A stretch of 64,000 nucleotides of DNA, taken from positions 1 to 64,000 of the forward strand of contig QFQX01000014.1 in the NCBI GenBank assembly GCA_003248775.1, written 5' to 3'. This document shows, one piece after another, positions 1-9,501 of the stretch. Numbering within the stretch: position 1 is the first letter of the stretch; the number at the start of each line of letters is the position of its first letter. The stretch comes from Shinella sp. GTDB lineage: Bacteria > Pseudomonadota > Alphaproteobacteria > Rhizobiales > Rhizobiaceae. The notes beneath the pieces are model-generated. The model was not told where the DNA came from. It did not search any database and saw only the letters and a program-made list of their open reading frames with translations. Position numbers and translations under genes: made by a program.

Positions 1-264
1 AAAAAAGCTGGCGGTTCCTCGCGTAACGGTCGCGATTCCGAATCCAAGCGCCTTGGCGTGAAGAAGTTCGGCGGCGAAGTCGTCGTTGCAGGCAACATCA
101 TTCTGCGTCAGCGCGGCACCCAGTGGCATCCGGGCGCGAACGTCGGTCTTGGCAAGGATCATACGATCTTTGCACTTACCGCCGGCAATGTTGCGTACCG
201 TACGAAGGCCAACGGCCGAGTATACGTGTCCGTAATGCCGAAAACGGCGGAAGCAGCGGAATAA
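1..264 (+). CDS. rpmA: 50S ribosomal protein L27 (5' end cut by window)
   Basis: Small basic protein of the large ribosomal subunit near the peptidyl-transferase centre. The frame is open from base 1 and reads [26 protein letters not shown], broken here only by the window edge; this is the diagnostic L27 N-terminus, and about three codons (Met-Ala-His in relatives) lie before base 1. It continues through the [11 protein letters not shown] and [12 protein letters not shown] blocks to a TAA. Eighty-seven residues are visible, which matches the usual length. rplU is normally just upstream. A strong terminator follows, so the ribosomal operon ends here. Confidence 0.97.
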   Translation, partial: KKAGGSSRNGRDSESKRLGVKKFGGEVVVAGNIILRQRGTQWHPGANVGLGKDHTIFALTAGNVAYRTKANGRVYVSVMPKTAEAAE

Positions 265-333
265 GCCGGTAACGCTCTAAACAGCCGGCGTCTCATCGAC
301 CCGGCTGTGCGTAACAGGTTCAGTCAAGAAAAC

Positions 334-372
334 AGGGGAGATGGGGCGCCACCCAACTCCCCTTTTTCTTTT
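334..372 (+). terminator. Rho-independent terminator after rpmA
   Basis: AGGGGAG (334-340) pairs with CTCCCCT (357-363), with an inner TGGG/CCCA extension, and a T-rich tract follows at 363-372. It separates the ribosomal operon from the acetyltransferase pair. Confidence 0.8.
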
Positions 373-399
373 GTCTTTCAACCAGAAGGAGACTGAATC

Positions 400-1035
400 A
401 TGCAGAGTGAATTGTTGAGGGTCGACCAATCCCGGTCACCCCAGGACCGGTTCAGGCCGGATCGGCAACGGAGCGATTGCCCCGTCTTGTTATCGCAGCG
501 GCTCGTCATGCGGGCCCCTCACGAAGAAGACATCGACGCCCTTGCCCATCTCGCCAACAACGCCGCAATCGCGACCATGGTGTCGCGCATGCCGCACCCG
601 TATACGATGAAAGACGCCGCCGACTTCGTGCGACGCACGAATATCGGCGAGATTGGCAAGTGCGTCTATGCCATCACAAAAGCCGTCAACGGTGAGTTTC
701 TCGGTTGCTGCGGACTGGAGCCGCACTCCAGCGACGATGAAACGCTCGAAATCGGATACTGGCTCGGCGAGCCTTACTGGAACAAGGGTTATGCCACGGA
801 GGCGGCGCATGCGCTGATCGACATGGCTTTCCGTACCCGCGACATCGAGCGGATCGATGCCCGCTGCAGGGTCACCAACGTCGCCTCGCGGCGGGTCATC
901 CAGAAGTGCGGCTTCCAGTTCCAGGGTTCTGGCATGGTCGGCAACCTCGCAACCGGCGGCATGATGCCGGTGGAATGGTACCGGCTCGACCGCAAGACCT
1001 GGATGTCGCTCAAGAGCTGGGGGGAGATGAGATGA
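400..1035 (+). CDS. GNAT family N-acetyltransferase (RimJ/RimL-like)
   Basis: Predicted acetyl-CoA-dependent N-acetyltransferase of 211 residues. After a hydrophilic N-terminal extension of about 28 residues comes a typical RimJ/RimL core: LLSQRLVMRAPHEED (strand 1), the LEIGYWLGEPYWNKGYATEA segment containing the acetyl-CoA pyrophosphate loop, and the NVASRRVIQKCGF motif B near the C-terminus. The start has a good Shine-Dalgarno (AAGGAG) nine bases upstream. Its stop overlaps the start of a second GNAT gene (ATGA at 1032), so the pair is translationally coupled. The acceptor is unknown; ribosomal protein modification is suggested only by family and by the rpmA neighbour. Confidence 0.85.
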   Translation: MQSELLRVDQSRSPQDRFRPDRQRSDCPVLLSQRLVMRAPHEEDIDALAHLANNAAIATMVSRMPHPYTMKDAADFVRRTNIGEIGKCVYAITKAVNGEFLGCCGLEPHSSDDETLEIGYWLGEPYWNKGYATEAAHALIDMAFRTRDIERIDARCRVTNVASRRVIQKCGFQFQGSGMVGNLATGGMMPVEWYRLDRKTWMSLKSWGEMR

Positions 1036-1622
1036 ACGCTCCCTCCCAGCGTCCCGATATCCAGCGTCCGGCAACGCGGCCGCCCGGACCCTGCCCGACC
1101 ATCGAGACGAGGCGGTTGGTGCTTAGGCCTCACCGCATGAGCGATGCCGATGCGATCGCCCAGTCGTTTTCGGACTATCAGGTCGTGCGGATGCTGGCGC
1201 GGGTGCCGGTTCCCTATGACCGGGAAGACGCGATCGACTGGCTAAGCCGGGTGACATCGGGCATCACGCCCGACTGGTCGTTCGCCATCACTCTTGGCGG
1301 AGATGGTGTGCATATCGGCGCCGTCGGCATCGAGCTCCGGCATGGTCAGTGGCATCTCGGCTACTGGCTGGATCGCTATTACTGGGGCAAGGGCATCATG
1401 TCCGAGGCGGCAGGGGTGGCGGTTGAGCGCTTCTTCCGGCGTATGCCGGACGAGGTGCTGTATTCCGGCGCCTTTGCAGACAATGCGGCGTCGCTGCGCA
1501 TCCAGGAGAAGCTTGGTTTCGTAATTACCCGAAGCGGCGATCTCTACTCGCGTTCCCGCAATGCGGTTGCGCCGCATATCGAGACGCAGGTCACGCAGGC
1601 GGATTTCCGGCCGGGTGCATGA
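1032..1622 (+). CDS. GNAT family N-acetyltransferase, second of a coupled pair
   Basis: A 196-residue acetyltransferase related in architecture to the preceding gene: TIETRRLVLRPHRMSDADA at the start of the fold, LGYWLDRYYWGKGIMSEAA as the acetyl-CoA loop and NAASLRIQEKLGF as motif B. The frame is open further upstream, but the ATG at 1032 overlapping the previous stop and preceded by GGGGAG is the natural start. The two proteins probably arose by tandem duplication and have diverged; the target is not evident. Confidence 0.85.
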   Translation: MNAPSQRPDIQRPATRPPGPCPTIETRRLVLRPHRMSDADAIAQSFSDYQVVRMLARVPVPYDREDAIDWLSRVTSGITPDWSFAITLGGDGVHIGAVGIELRHGQWHLGYWLDRYYWGKGIMSEAAGVAVERFFRRMPDEVLYSGAFADNAASLRIQEKLGFVITRSGDLYSRSRNAVAPHIETQVTQADFRPGA

Positions 1623-1629
1623 AAACAGG

Positions 1630-1658
1630 ATACCGGGCGGGCAAGAGCTGCCCGGTAT
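1630..1658. terminator. Hairpin between convergent genes
   Basis: ATACCGGGC (1630-1638) and GCCCGGTAT (1650-1658) are perfect inverted repeats lying between the converging GNAT and exonuclease-fold genes. There is no long T tract, so termination strength is uncertain. Confidence 0.5.
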
Positions 1659-1681
1659 CGCCAGTATTCGGGGGTCGGGAA

Positions 1682-2539
1682 TCAGTCGAGCTCGACCCAG
1701 ACCGGGAAGTGATCGGAACCCGGAGCGGAAATGTCGACGCTCGCGCTCTTCAGGCGCGGGGCGAGATCACCACTGAGGAAACAATAGTCGAGATGCTTGC
1801 GCACTGTGCGATCGGGACTCATCCAGCTATAGCCCTCCGGACTATGGGCGCGGCAATGCGCCAGCGCATCGAGCGGCAGGTCGGCGCGCGGCACGCGGCC
1901 ATAGAACTCGTCGTCGAGGCCGACCATCTCGATATATTCGGGCGATTCCGGTTCCATGTTGAAATCGCCCATGATGAGATAGCCGGAGGGAAGCGGCAGA
2001 TCCGGGAGTCCGAATTGGCAGGCTCCCGTCAGCGCCCCACCTTCGCGGCCGAAGTTTGCGACACGTTCCTTGATGAAGCGGATCTGGGCGATCCGCTCGC
2101 CTGGCGAGACGTGGTCGAGATGCAGGGAATAGACCCGCAGCGGCCCACCCGGCGCGTTGATCACCGCTTCGACGGCGCCGCGCTGCAGGTTCAGCTTGTC
2201 ATAGGTGCGGCTGCGCGGCAGAAGCAGGTGGCGGGTTGCGAGGATCGGATAGCGCGACAGCACCATGTTGCCGAACTGGAAACGCCGTTCGCTCAGGCGT
2301 CCTTCGATGATCTGATGGTCGATCAGGACATCGCAGGCGGCTGCGAAGGTGCTGAAGTAGTCGGGAAAGAGTTCGCCGAAGGTTTCGGCGAGATCGGCAT
2401 GGCCGTTTCGATGAAAACCGCGGGTTACTTCCTGCAGGGCGATGACATCCGCATCCTGGATGCTGTCGGCGATCCGCACGGGATCGAATTTATCATCCAG
2501 ACCCATGCCGAACTGGATGTTGTAGCTGACGAACTTCAC
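1682..2539 (-). CDS. Endonuclease/exonuclease/phosphatase family protein
   Basis: Predicted Mg2+-dependent phosphodiesterase of the EEP (DNase I/APE1-like) fold, 285 residues. The catalytic blocks are in order: FVSYNIQFG at the N-terminus, DVIALQEV (metal-binding Glu), YSLHLDHVSP, MGDFNMEPES, and the terminal SDHFPVWVEL with the Asp-His pair. The chosen GTG start (2539) begins directly at the first strand and has GGAGG upstream; an ATG at 2626 would add 29 non-conserved residues. The substrate (nucleic acid, lipid or small phosphodiester) cannot be told. Its start region faces obgE divergently, with 85 bp between. Confidence 0.85.
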   Translation of the reverse strand: MKFVSYNIQFGMGLDDKFDPVRIADSIQDADVIALQEVTRGFHRNGHADLAETFGELFPDYFSTFAAACDVLIDHQIIEGRLSERRFQFGNMVLSRYPILATRHLLLPRSRTYDKLNLQRGAVEAVINAPGGPLRVYSLHLDHVSPGERIAQIRFIKERVANFGREGGALTGACQFGLPDLPLPSGYLIMGDFNMEPESPEYIEMVGLDDEFYGRVPRADLPLDALAHCRAHSPEGYSWMSPDRTVRKHLDYCFLSGDLAPRLKSASVDISAPGSDHFPVWVELD

Positions 2540-2621
2540 GATACTCTTTGACCTCCGCTTCAACCGGCTATATCGATGGCCGCATAAATTCCGTACATCC
2601 CCACACGTTATCAATGGCTGA

Positions 2622-3692
<1,071 letters not shown>

Positions 3693-3693
3693 C

Positions 3694-4875
3694 ATGGCCG
3701 CCGCACGCAAATCGCTGACGCGCTACAAGCGCATCGTCATCAAGATCGGCTCGGCGCTGCTGGTCGATCGCGGTAGCGGCCTGAAGAAGAGCTGGCTCGA
3801 TGCCATCTGCGACGATATCGCGGAGCTCAAGTCTCGCGGGATCGATGTGCTTGTCGTTTCCTCTGGCGCGATCGCGCTTGGAAGAACGGTGCTCGACCTT
3901 CCCTCTGGCGCATTGAAGCTGGAGGAAAGCCAGGCGGCGGCGGCTGTCGGGCAGATTGCGCTTGCCCGTCACTGGTCGGAAAGCCTGTCGCGCTCCTCCA
4001 TCGTCGCCGGCCAGATCCTTCTGACGCTTGGCGATACCGAAGAGCGCCGGCGCTATCTCAACGCGCGCGCCACGTTGAAGCAGCTCCTGAAGATCGGTGC
4101 TGTGCCGATCATCAACGAGAACGACACGGTCGCCACCACCGAGATCCGCTATGGCGACAACGACCGGCTTGCCGCCCGCGTCGCCACCATGGCGGGTGCT
4201 GACCTGCTGGTGCTCCTGTCCGATATCGACGGCCTTTACACGGCACCGCCGCATCTCGATCCGCAGGCGAAGTTCCTCGATGCGATTGCCGAGATCACGC
4301 CCGAGATCGAGGCGATGGCAGGCGGAGCGGCGTCCGAACTCTCGCGCGGCGGCATGCGGACCAAGATCGATGCCGGCAAGATCGCGACCGGAGCGGGCTG
4401 CGCGATGATCATCGCCTCAGGCAAGGCCGATCACCCCTTGAAGAGCATTGTCGACGGCGCGCGCCACTCATGGTTTGCGCCGTCCGCAGCGCCTGTCACC
4501 GCACGCAAGACCTGGATTGCCGGTCAACTCCAGCCGGCGGGCGAGCTGCATATCGATGCCGGCGCGCAGGGTGCGCTGAAGGCGGGCAAGAGCCTGCTGC
4601 CGGCCGGTGTGCGCATGGTTGCCGGCCAGTTCAGCCGCGGCGACACGGTTTCGGTGATCGGAACCGAGGGCCGCGAGATTGCCCGGGGGCTTGCCGGCTA
4701 CGATGCCGACGATGCCCGCAAGATTGCCGGCCGCAAGTCCGGCGAAATCGAGGAAATCCTCGGCTATGCTGGTCGCTCGGCCATGATCCACCGGGACGAC
4801 CTGGTGATGACCGATCCGGCGCATAAGCACGATCATCATGCCAGTGCCGAAAACAAGGACGAAGCCCATGCTTGA
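3694..4875 (+). CDS. proB: Glutamate 5-kinase
   Basis: First step of proline synthesis: phosphorylates L-glutamate to gamma-glutamyl phosphate. The 393 residues comprise an amino-acid-kinase domain (KIGSALLVD at the start, VSSGAIALG, the NENDTVAT substrate site, [14 protein letters not shown] near the nucleotide site) and a C-terminal PUA domain from about residue 280 ([21 protein letters not shown]). The start at 3694 follows the obgE stop by one base; an upstream in-frame extension lies inside obgE and is not credible. It overlaps proA by eight bases, so the two proline enzymes are co-translated. Confidence 0.96.
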   Translation: MAAARKSLTRYKRIVIKIGSALLVDRGSGLKKSWLDAICDDIAELKSRGIDVLVVSSGAIALGRTVLDLPSGALKLEESQAAAAVGQIALARHWSESLSRSSIVAGQILLTLGDTEERRRYLNARATLKQLLKIGAVPIINENDTVATTEIRYGDNDRLAARVATMAGADLLVLLSDIDGLYTAPPHLDPQAKFLDAIAEITPEIEAMAGGAASELSRGGMRTKIDAGKIATGAGCAMIIASGKADHPLKSIVDGARHSWFAPSAAPVTARKTWIAGQLQPAGELHIDAGAQGALKAGKSLLPAGVRMVAGQFSRGDTVSVIGTEGREIARGLAGYDADDARKIAGRKSGEIEEILGYAGRSAMIHRDDLVMTDPAHKHDHHASAENKDEAHA

Positions 4876-6154
4876 CAAGGCAAAAGCCAACCACACGGAC
4901 ATCGACGCCCTTATGCTCGATATCGGCCGCAGCGCCCGCGCAGCCGCCCGACCGTTGGCTATTGCCCCAACCGAGCAGAAGAACGCGGCGCTCGTCGCCA
5001 TGGCCGATGCGATCCTGGCCGGCGAGGAGGCGATCCTTGCCGCCAATGCCATGGATGTCGCAAACGGCAAGGCGTCTGGCCTGACAGGCTCCTTCATGGA
5101 TCGCCTGACGCTCGATTCCGACCGGGTCGCGGCCATCGCAAAGGGTATTCGCGAAGTCGCGGAGCTGAAGGATCCCATCGGCGAGGTGATCGCCGCCTGG
5201 GAGCGTCCGAACGGTCTCAAGATCGAACGCGTGCGCACGCCGCTCGGCGTGATCGGCGTGATCTATGAGAGCCGCCCGAACGTGACGGCGGATGCCGGTG
5301 CGCTGTGCCTGAAGGCCGGCAACGCCGTCATCCTGCGTGGCGGCTCGGATTCGGTCCATTCCTCGCGGGCTATCCACGCCTGCCTCGCGAAGGGTCTGGA
5401 AAAGGCGGGCCTGCCGGCCGACGCCATCCAGCTCGTTCCTGTCACGGATCGCGCCGCGGTCGGGGCCATGCTGACCGGTCTTGGCGGAGCAATCGACGTG
5501 ATTGTGCCGCGTGGCGGCAAGAGCCTCGTCGCCCGCGTCCAGTCGGAGGCGCGCGTGCCGGTCTTCGCCCATCTGGAAGGCCTTTGCCATATCTATGTCG
5601 ATGCTTCGGCCGATCTGGAAATGGCGAAGAAGATCGTGGTCAATTCCAAGATGCGCCGCACGGGCATCTGCGGTTCGGCCGAAACCCTGCTGGTCGATAG
5701 CGCGGCGATCGGCACGCATCTGATGCCGCTTCTCGAGGCATTGACGGAAGCGGGCTGTGAGATCCGCGCTTCGGCCGCGGTGCTGAAGGTTCATCCCGGC
5801 TTCAAGGCGGCGACGGAGGAAGACTGGCGCACCGAATATCTCGACGCGATCATCGCGGTTGCTATTGTTGACGGCGTGTCCGGAGCGATCGATCATATCA
5901 ATCGCTATTCGTCGAACCATACGGAAGCTGTGCTTGCAGAAGATCCCGAGGTCGTAGAACGTTTCTTCAACGAGATCGATTCCGCGATCCTGCTGCATAA
6001 CGCCTCCACCCAGTTCGCCGATGGCGGCGAATTCGGCATGGGGGCTGAAATCGGCATTGCCACCGGCAAGATGCATGCGCGCGGTCCGGTGGGTGTGGAG
6101 CAGCTTACCTCCTTCAAATACCGCGTGCGTGGCACCGGACAGGTGCGGCCCTGA
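4868..6154 (+). CDS. proA: Gamma-glutamyl phosphate reductase
   Basis: NADPH-dependent reduction of gamma-glutamyl phosphate to glutamate semialdehyde, the second step of proline synthesis. The 428-residue aldehyde-dehydrogenase-like protein carries [22 protein letters not shown], the catalytic Cys in [12 protein letters not shown] (C268), and [22 protein letters not shown] near the C-terminus. The ATG at 4868 lies inside the end of proB with AAGGAC upstream. Confidence 0.97.
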   Translation: MLDKAKANHTDIDALMLDIGRSARAAARPLAIAPTEQKNAALVAMADAILAGEEAILAANAMDVANGKASGLTGSFMDRLTLDSDRVAAIAKGIREVAELKDPIGEVIAAWERPNGLKIERVRTPLGVIGVIYESRPNVTADAGALCLKAGNAVILRGGSDSVHSSRAIHACLAKGLEKAGLPADAIQLVPVTDRAAVGAMLTGLGGAIDVIVPRGGKSLVARVQSEARVPVFAHLEGLCHIYVDASADLEMAKKIVVNSKMRRTGICGSAETLLVDSAAIGTHLMPLLEALTEAGCEIRASAAVLKVHPGFKAATEEDWRTEYLDAIIAVAIVDGVSGAIDHINRYSSNHTEAVLAEDPEVVERFFNEIDSAILLHNASTQFADGGEFGMGAEIGIATGKMHARGPVGVEQLTSFKYRVRGTGQVRP

Positions 6155-6194
6155 CGTGACGGCGAAGGACCCGATTGCCTACCGGTACCGATAC

Positions 6195-6779
6195 ATGCCG
6201 CATGCCGAGCGCGGCATGGTGATCGGACTGTTCGGCGGGTCCTTCAATCCGCCGCATGAGGGGCATACGCTGGTGGCGGAGATCGCAATCAGGCGTCTCG
6301 GTCTCGACCAGCTCTGGTGGATCGTGACGCCGGGTAATCCCTTGAAGAGCCATAACAATCTCGCACCGCTCGCCGAAAGGCTGGAGAAATGCGAGGAGAT
6401 TGCCACCGATCCCCGCATCAAGGTGACGGCATTCGAGCGGACGCTCGGCACCAGTTATACGGCGCGGACGCTCGACTATGTGAAGGCGCGCAACCCGCAT
6501 GCGCGCTTCATCTGGATCATGGGCGCGGATAATCTCAGGTCGTTCCACAAGTGGCAGCAATGGCGGCGGATCGCGGAAACCTTCCCCATCGCGGTGATCG
6601 ACCGGCCGGGTTCTACGCTTTCCTATCTCTCGTCGAAAATGGCGCATGCCTTCGATTACGCCCGCATCGATGAGGACGATGCCGGCGTATTGTGGAAGAA
6701 GAAGGCTCCGGCATGGACCTTCATCCACGGACCGCGTTCGCCCCTCAGCTCGACTGCGCTCAGGGAGGCTGCCGAATGA
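6195..6779 (+). CDS. nadD: Nicotinate-nucleotide adenylyltransferase
   Basis: Forms nicotinic acid adenine dinucleotide from NaMN and ATP in NAD synthesis. The nucleotidyltransferase signature GLFGGSFNPPHEGH is near the N-terminus (His-x-x-His class), followed by WWIVTPGNPLK, the MGADNLRSFHKWQ motif and the C-terminal ISSTALR-like block (PRSPLSSTALREA). Starting at ATG 6195 the protein has 194 residues, normal for the family; a GTG at 6156 two bases after the proA stop is a possible alternative. It sits in the same forward run as proBA, usual in Rhizobiales. Confidence 0.92.
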   Translation: MPHAERGMVIGLFGGSFNPPHEGHTLVAEIAIRRLGLDQLWWIVTPGNPLKSHNNLAPLAERLEKCEEIATDPRIKVTAFERTLGTSYTARTLDYVKARNPHARFIWIMGADNLRSFHKWQQWRRIAETFPIAVIDRPGSTLSYLSSKMAHAFDYARIDEDDAGVLWKKKAPAWTFIHGPRSPLSSTALREAAE

Positions 6780-6892
6780 CGCCTGCGCGCTGTCCACATA
6801 GCCAATTCGGGCTCTCTTGAAAGATTAACGGAACGATGCCACCTTCTATAAGCGATCCCCGAACGCGGGAATCGCAGAAGTGCTGTTCTGTT

Positions 6893-7327
6893 ATGCCAAG
6901 GAAAGGAAAAACTCTGACAACAGTACACACCAAGGGAAAGATGCCTGTCGTCCTTCCCAAAAGCCCGGAACGTGGCGCCGATGCCGCAGCCCGCGAGCTT
7001 GAGCTGGTTCTCGCAAGCCTCGAGGACTCCAAGGCAGAAGATATCGTTACCATCAACATTGCCGGAAAATCCGCGCTAGGCGACTACATGGTCGTTGTCT
7101 CCGGGCGCTCGAACCGGCATGTGAACGCAATCAGCGAACACCTGATTTCCGACCTCAAGGACGAGGGCTTCCGCTCCGCTCGTGTCGAGGGACTGGAAAC
7201 AGGCGACTGGGTGCTGATAGACACCGGTGACGTGATCGTGCATGTGTTCCGTCCTGAAATCCGAGAGTTCTACAACATCGAAAAGATGTGGGCGGCTCCG
7301 GATATCGAGGAAGGGCGGCTGCACTGA
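6893..7327 (+). CDS. rsfS: Ribosomal silencing factor RsfS
   Basis: RsfS/Iojap protein binds uL14 and blocks 30S-50S joining during starvation. The core reads LEDSKAEDIVTINIAGKSALGDYMVVVSGRSNRHV then VEGLETGDWVLIDTGDVIVHVFRPEIREFYNIEKMW, fully typical. The start is uncertain: ATG 6893 gives 144 residues but has no good ribosome-binding site. A CTG at 6914 (first residues L-TTVHTKGK) is placed just behind AAGGAAAGGA and would fit relatives better. A further ATG lies at 6950. Confidence 0.93.
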   Translation: MPRKGKTLTTVHTKGKMPVVLPKSPERGADAAARELELVLASLEDSKAEDIVTINIAGKSALGDYMVVVSGRSNRHVNAISEHLISDLKDEGFRSARVEGLETGDWVLIDTGDVIVHVFRPEIREFYNIEKMWAAPDIEEGRLH

Positions 7328-7442
7328 ACCATCGACTGTCGGCCGGCTGCCGCTCACCCGGCAGTGAGACAAGCCGAGCGATGCAGCGATCCGTGTTATC
7401 GCTGCGGACTTGTTTTTGCGGCCGAAATGGATGGAGTGCGAC

Positions 7443-7925
7443 ATGCGAATTGGCATCTATGCCGTGGGCCGGCTGAAATCCGGGCCGGAGAAGGAACTTG
7501 CGTCCCGTTATCTGGACCGGTTTTCCAAGGCAGGACCGCCAAGCGGCCTCGAGCTTTCCCGCATGGTCGAACTCACCGAAAGTCGCGCGGGAAACGCGCA
7601 GACGCGCAAGCGTGAAGAAGCCGCCGAACTGCTGAAAAGCATCTCGGACGGCGCGATGATCGTTGTTCTCGACGAGCGTGGCAAGGCGCTCGACAGCGAG
7701 GAGTTCGCAACTTTGCTTGGCGAACTCCGCGACCGGGGCCAGCGCGATCTCGCAATCATAATCGGCGGCGCGGATGGCGTCGATCCGGACCTGCGGGAGC
7801 GGGCAAAGGTCGTTCTCAACCTTGGAAAGCTGACCTGGCCACATCAGCTCGTGCGAATCTTGATCGCCGAACAGCTCTACCGGGCCGTCACCATTCTTTC
7901 CGGTCATCCCTATCACCGGGTCTGA
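7443..7925 (+). CDS. rlmH: 23S rRNA (pseudouridine1915-N3)-methyltransferase
   Basis: SPOUT-class methyltransferase that modifies helix 69 of 23S rRNA using SAM, 160 residues as expected. Family hallmarks are the N-terminal MRIGIYAVGRLK, LDERGKALDSEEFA, the knot loop IIGGADGVDP, and the C-terminal EQLYRAVTILSGHPYHRV, whose terminal YHR is diagnostic. The ATG at 7443 has GGAG upstream. It follows rsfS in the usual order. Confidence 0.96.
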   Translation: MRIGIYAVGRLKSGPEKELASRYLDRFSKAGPPSGLELSRMVELTESRAGNAQTRKREEAAELLKSISDGAMIVVLDERGKALDSEEFATLLGELRDRGQRDLAIIIGGADGVDPDLRERAKVVLNLGKLTWPHQLVRILIAEQLYRAVTILSGHPYHRV

Positions 7926-8025
7926 TCCCGCCAGTTGCCGTATGGCGCTTTGCGCCCGAAGGCAAATCAGCGTAATTTCCGCGGCGAACCGGGAAAGTCC
8001 CTTGCGACAAGACAAACGACCATCC

Positions 8026-9501
8026 ATGCGAAAAACCGACACAGCGTCCGGACGGCGCGGCCTGCGCGCCGGCGCGGGCGGTGCGCTGGTGCTTGCGGCG
8101 GTCATGGCCGGTCATGCGCTACCGCCGGCAAGGGCGCAGGAGCCGACCGAACCTGCAGATCCGGCTTCCTCCGCAGCGACGTCCCAGGCGATGCCCGGCG
8201 CGACAACCGCCGTAAATCCCTCGCCCGAATCCGGAGCCGATGATGCGGCACAGGCATTGCGCCAGAAGCGGGACCAGATCGGGCGCGAGCTACAGGAACT
8301 TTCCCGCAGCATGCAGCTTTCGCAGGAAAAATCCGAGAACCTGCAGCAGAGCATCGCGGCTATCACCAAGACATCGGAGAGCCTGAAATCGGCGCTGATC
8401 GAATCCGCTTCGCGGCGCAAGGATCTCGAGCGGAAGATGACCGAGGGTGAGCGGAAACTCGCCGACCTCGGGGTTCGGGAAGACAAGATCCGCCACTCGT
8501 TCAAGGAAAGGCGCGCGGTTCTGGCGGAAGTTCTGGCGGCGCTGCAGCGCATGGGCCGCAATCCGCCGCCCGCTCTTCTGGTTTCTCCAGACGATGCGCT
8601 TGCCTCGGTGCGCACGGCGATCCTGCTGGGGGCGGTCGTTCCGGGCGTCCGCAAGGAGACGGACCGGCTTGCCGCGGATCTTCAGGAGCTCCTGAGGCTG
8701 CGTGACGAAGGCCAGAAGGAGATGACGAACCTCGTTGCCACCATGCAGAGCCGGCAAGAGGAAGAGCGGCGGATGGATCTGCTGCTCGTCGAAAACGACC
8801 GGCTTTCGAAGCAGAATGCCGAGGAGCTCGATGCGGAACGGCGGCGCTCCGAGCAGCTTGCCGAACGCGCCTCCACCATGGAAGGCCTGATCGCCTCGCT
8901 CGAAAGCGAGATTTCGTCGGTACGCGAAGCGGCGGAAACGGCGCGTGCGGAAGAAGAGAAACGACGGCAGCAGACCGAGGAACAAAAGCAGAAGGCACGG
9001 GAGCTGGCGCTCTCCACATTGCCTGATAAAAACCGCATTGCGCCCGCATATCCGTTCTCGGAACTGAAGCAGAAACTGGAACTGCCCGTGGCTGGCGATA
9101 TCCTGCGCCAGTTCGGCGATCCGGATGGCACGGGGCACCCGGCCAGGGGCATGGTGATCGCGGCATCTGCCGGTGCGCTGGTTACGGCGCCTGCGGATGC
9201 ATGGGTTGTTTTCGCGGGGGAATTTCGCAGTTACGGACAAATGGTGATCTTGAATACCGGTGACGGTTATCATGTCGTTCTCTCAGGCATGGACAGGATC
9301 AGCACCAGCCAGGGCAAGTTCGTGCTTTCGGGCGAACCGCTGGCGGTGATGGGAGAAAAAAGAGTGGCGAGCGCGACGGGTTTGGCGCTGGAAACCGATC
9401 GTCCGACCCTTTACATTGAGTTTCGCAAAGATGGAAAACCGGTTGATTCCCGTCCGTGGTGGACCGGGAACGATTCTGGAAAGGCTGATAATGGTACGTA
9501 G
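8026..9501 (+). CDS. EnvC-like murein hydrolase activator (degenerate LytM/M23 domain)
   Basis: Secreted periplasmic factor of 491 residues. An N-terminal signal peptide (LRAGAGGALVLAAVMAGHALPPARAQ) is followed by long coiled coil from about residue 70 to 340 (heptad-rich, Glu/Lys/Arg) and a C-terminal LytM-type domain (PVAGDILRQFGD to GEPLAVMGEK). The metal-binding positions of active M23 enzymes are not kept: the first His/Asp motif reads ARGMVIAAS and the HxH position reads VLSGM. It is therefore probably a non-catalytic activator of amidases, like EnvC. It overlaps ctpA by 11 bases, which points to joint control of cell-wall remodelling and proteolysis. Confidence 0.88.
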   Translation: MRKTDTASGRRGLRAGAGGALVLAAVMAGHALPPARAQEPTEPADPASSAATSQAMPGATTAVNPSPESGADDAAQALRQKRDQIGRELQELSRSMQLSQEKSENLQQSIAAITKTSESLKSALIESASRRKDLERKMTEGERKLADLGVREDKIRHSFKERRAVLAEVLAALQRMGRNPPPALLVSPDDALASVRTAILLGAVVPGVRKETDRLAADLQELLRLRDEGQKEMTNLVATMQSRQEEERRMDLLLVENDRLSKQNAEELDAERRRSEQLAERASTMEGLIASLESEISSVREAAETARAEEEKRRQQTEEQKQKARELALSTLPDKNRIAPAYPFSELKQKLELPVAGDILRQFGDPDGTGHPARGMVIAASAGALVTAPADAWVVFAGEFRSYGQMVILNTGDGYHVVLSGMDRISTSQGKFVLSGEPLAVMGEKRVASATGLALETDRPTLYIEFRKDGKPVDSRPWWTGNDSGKADNGT

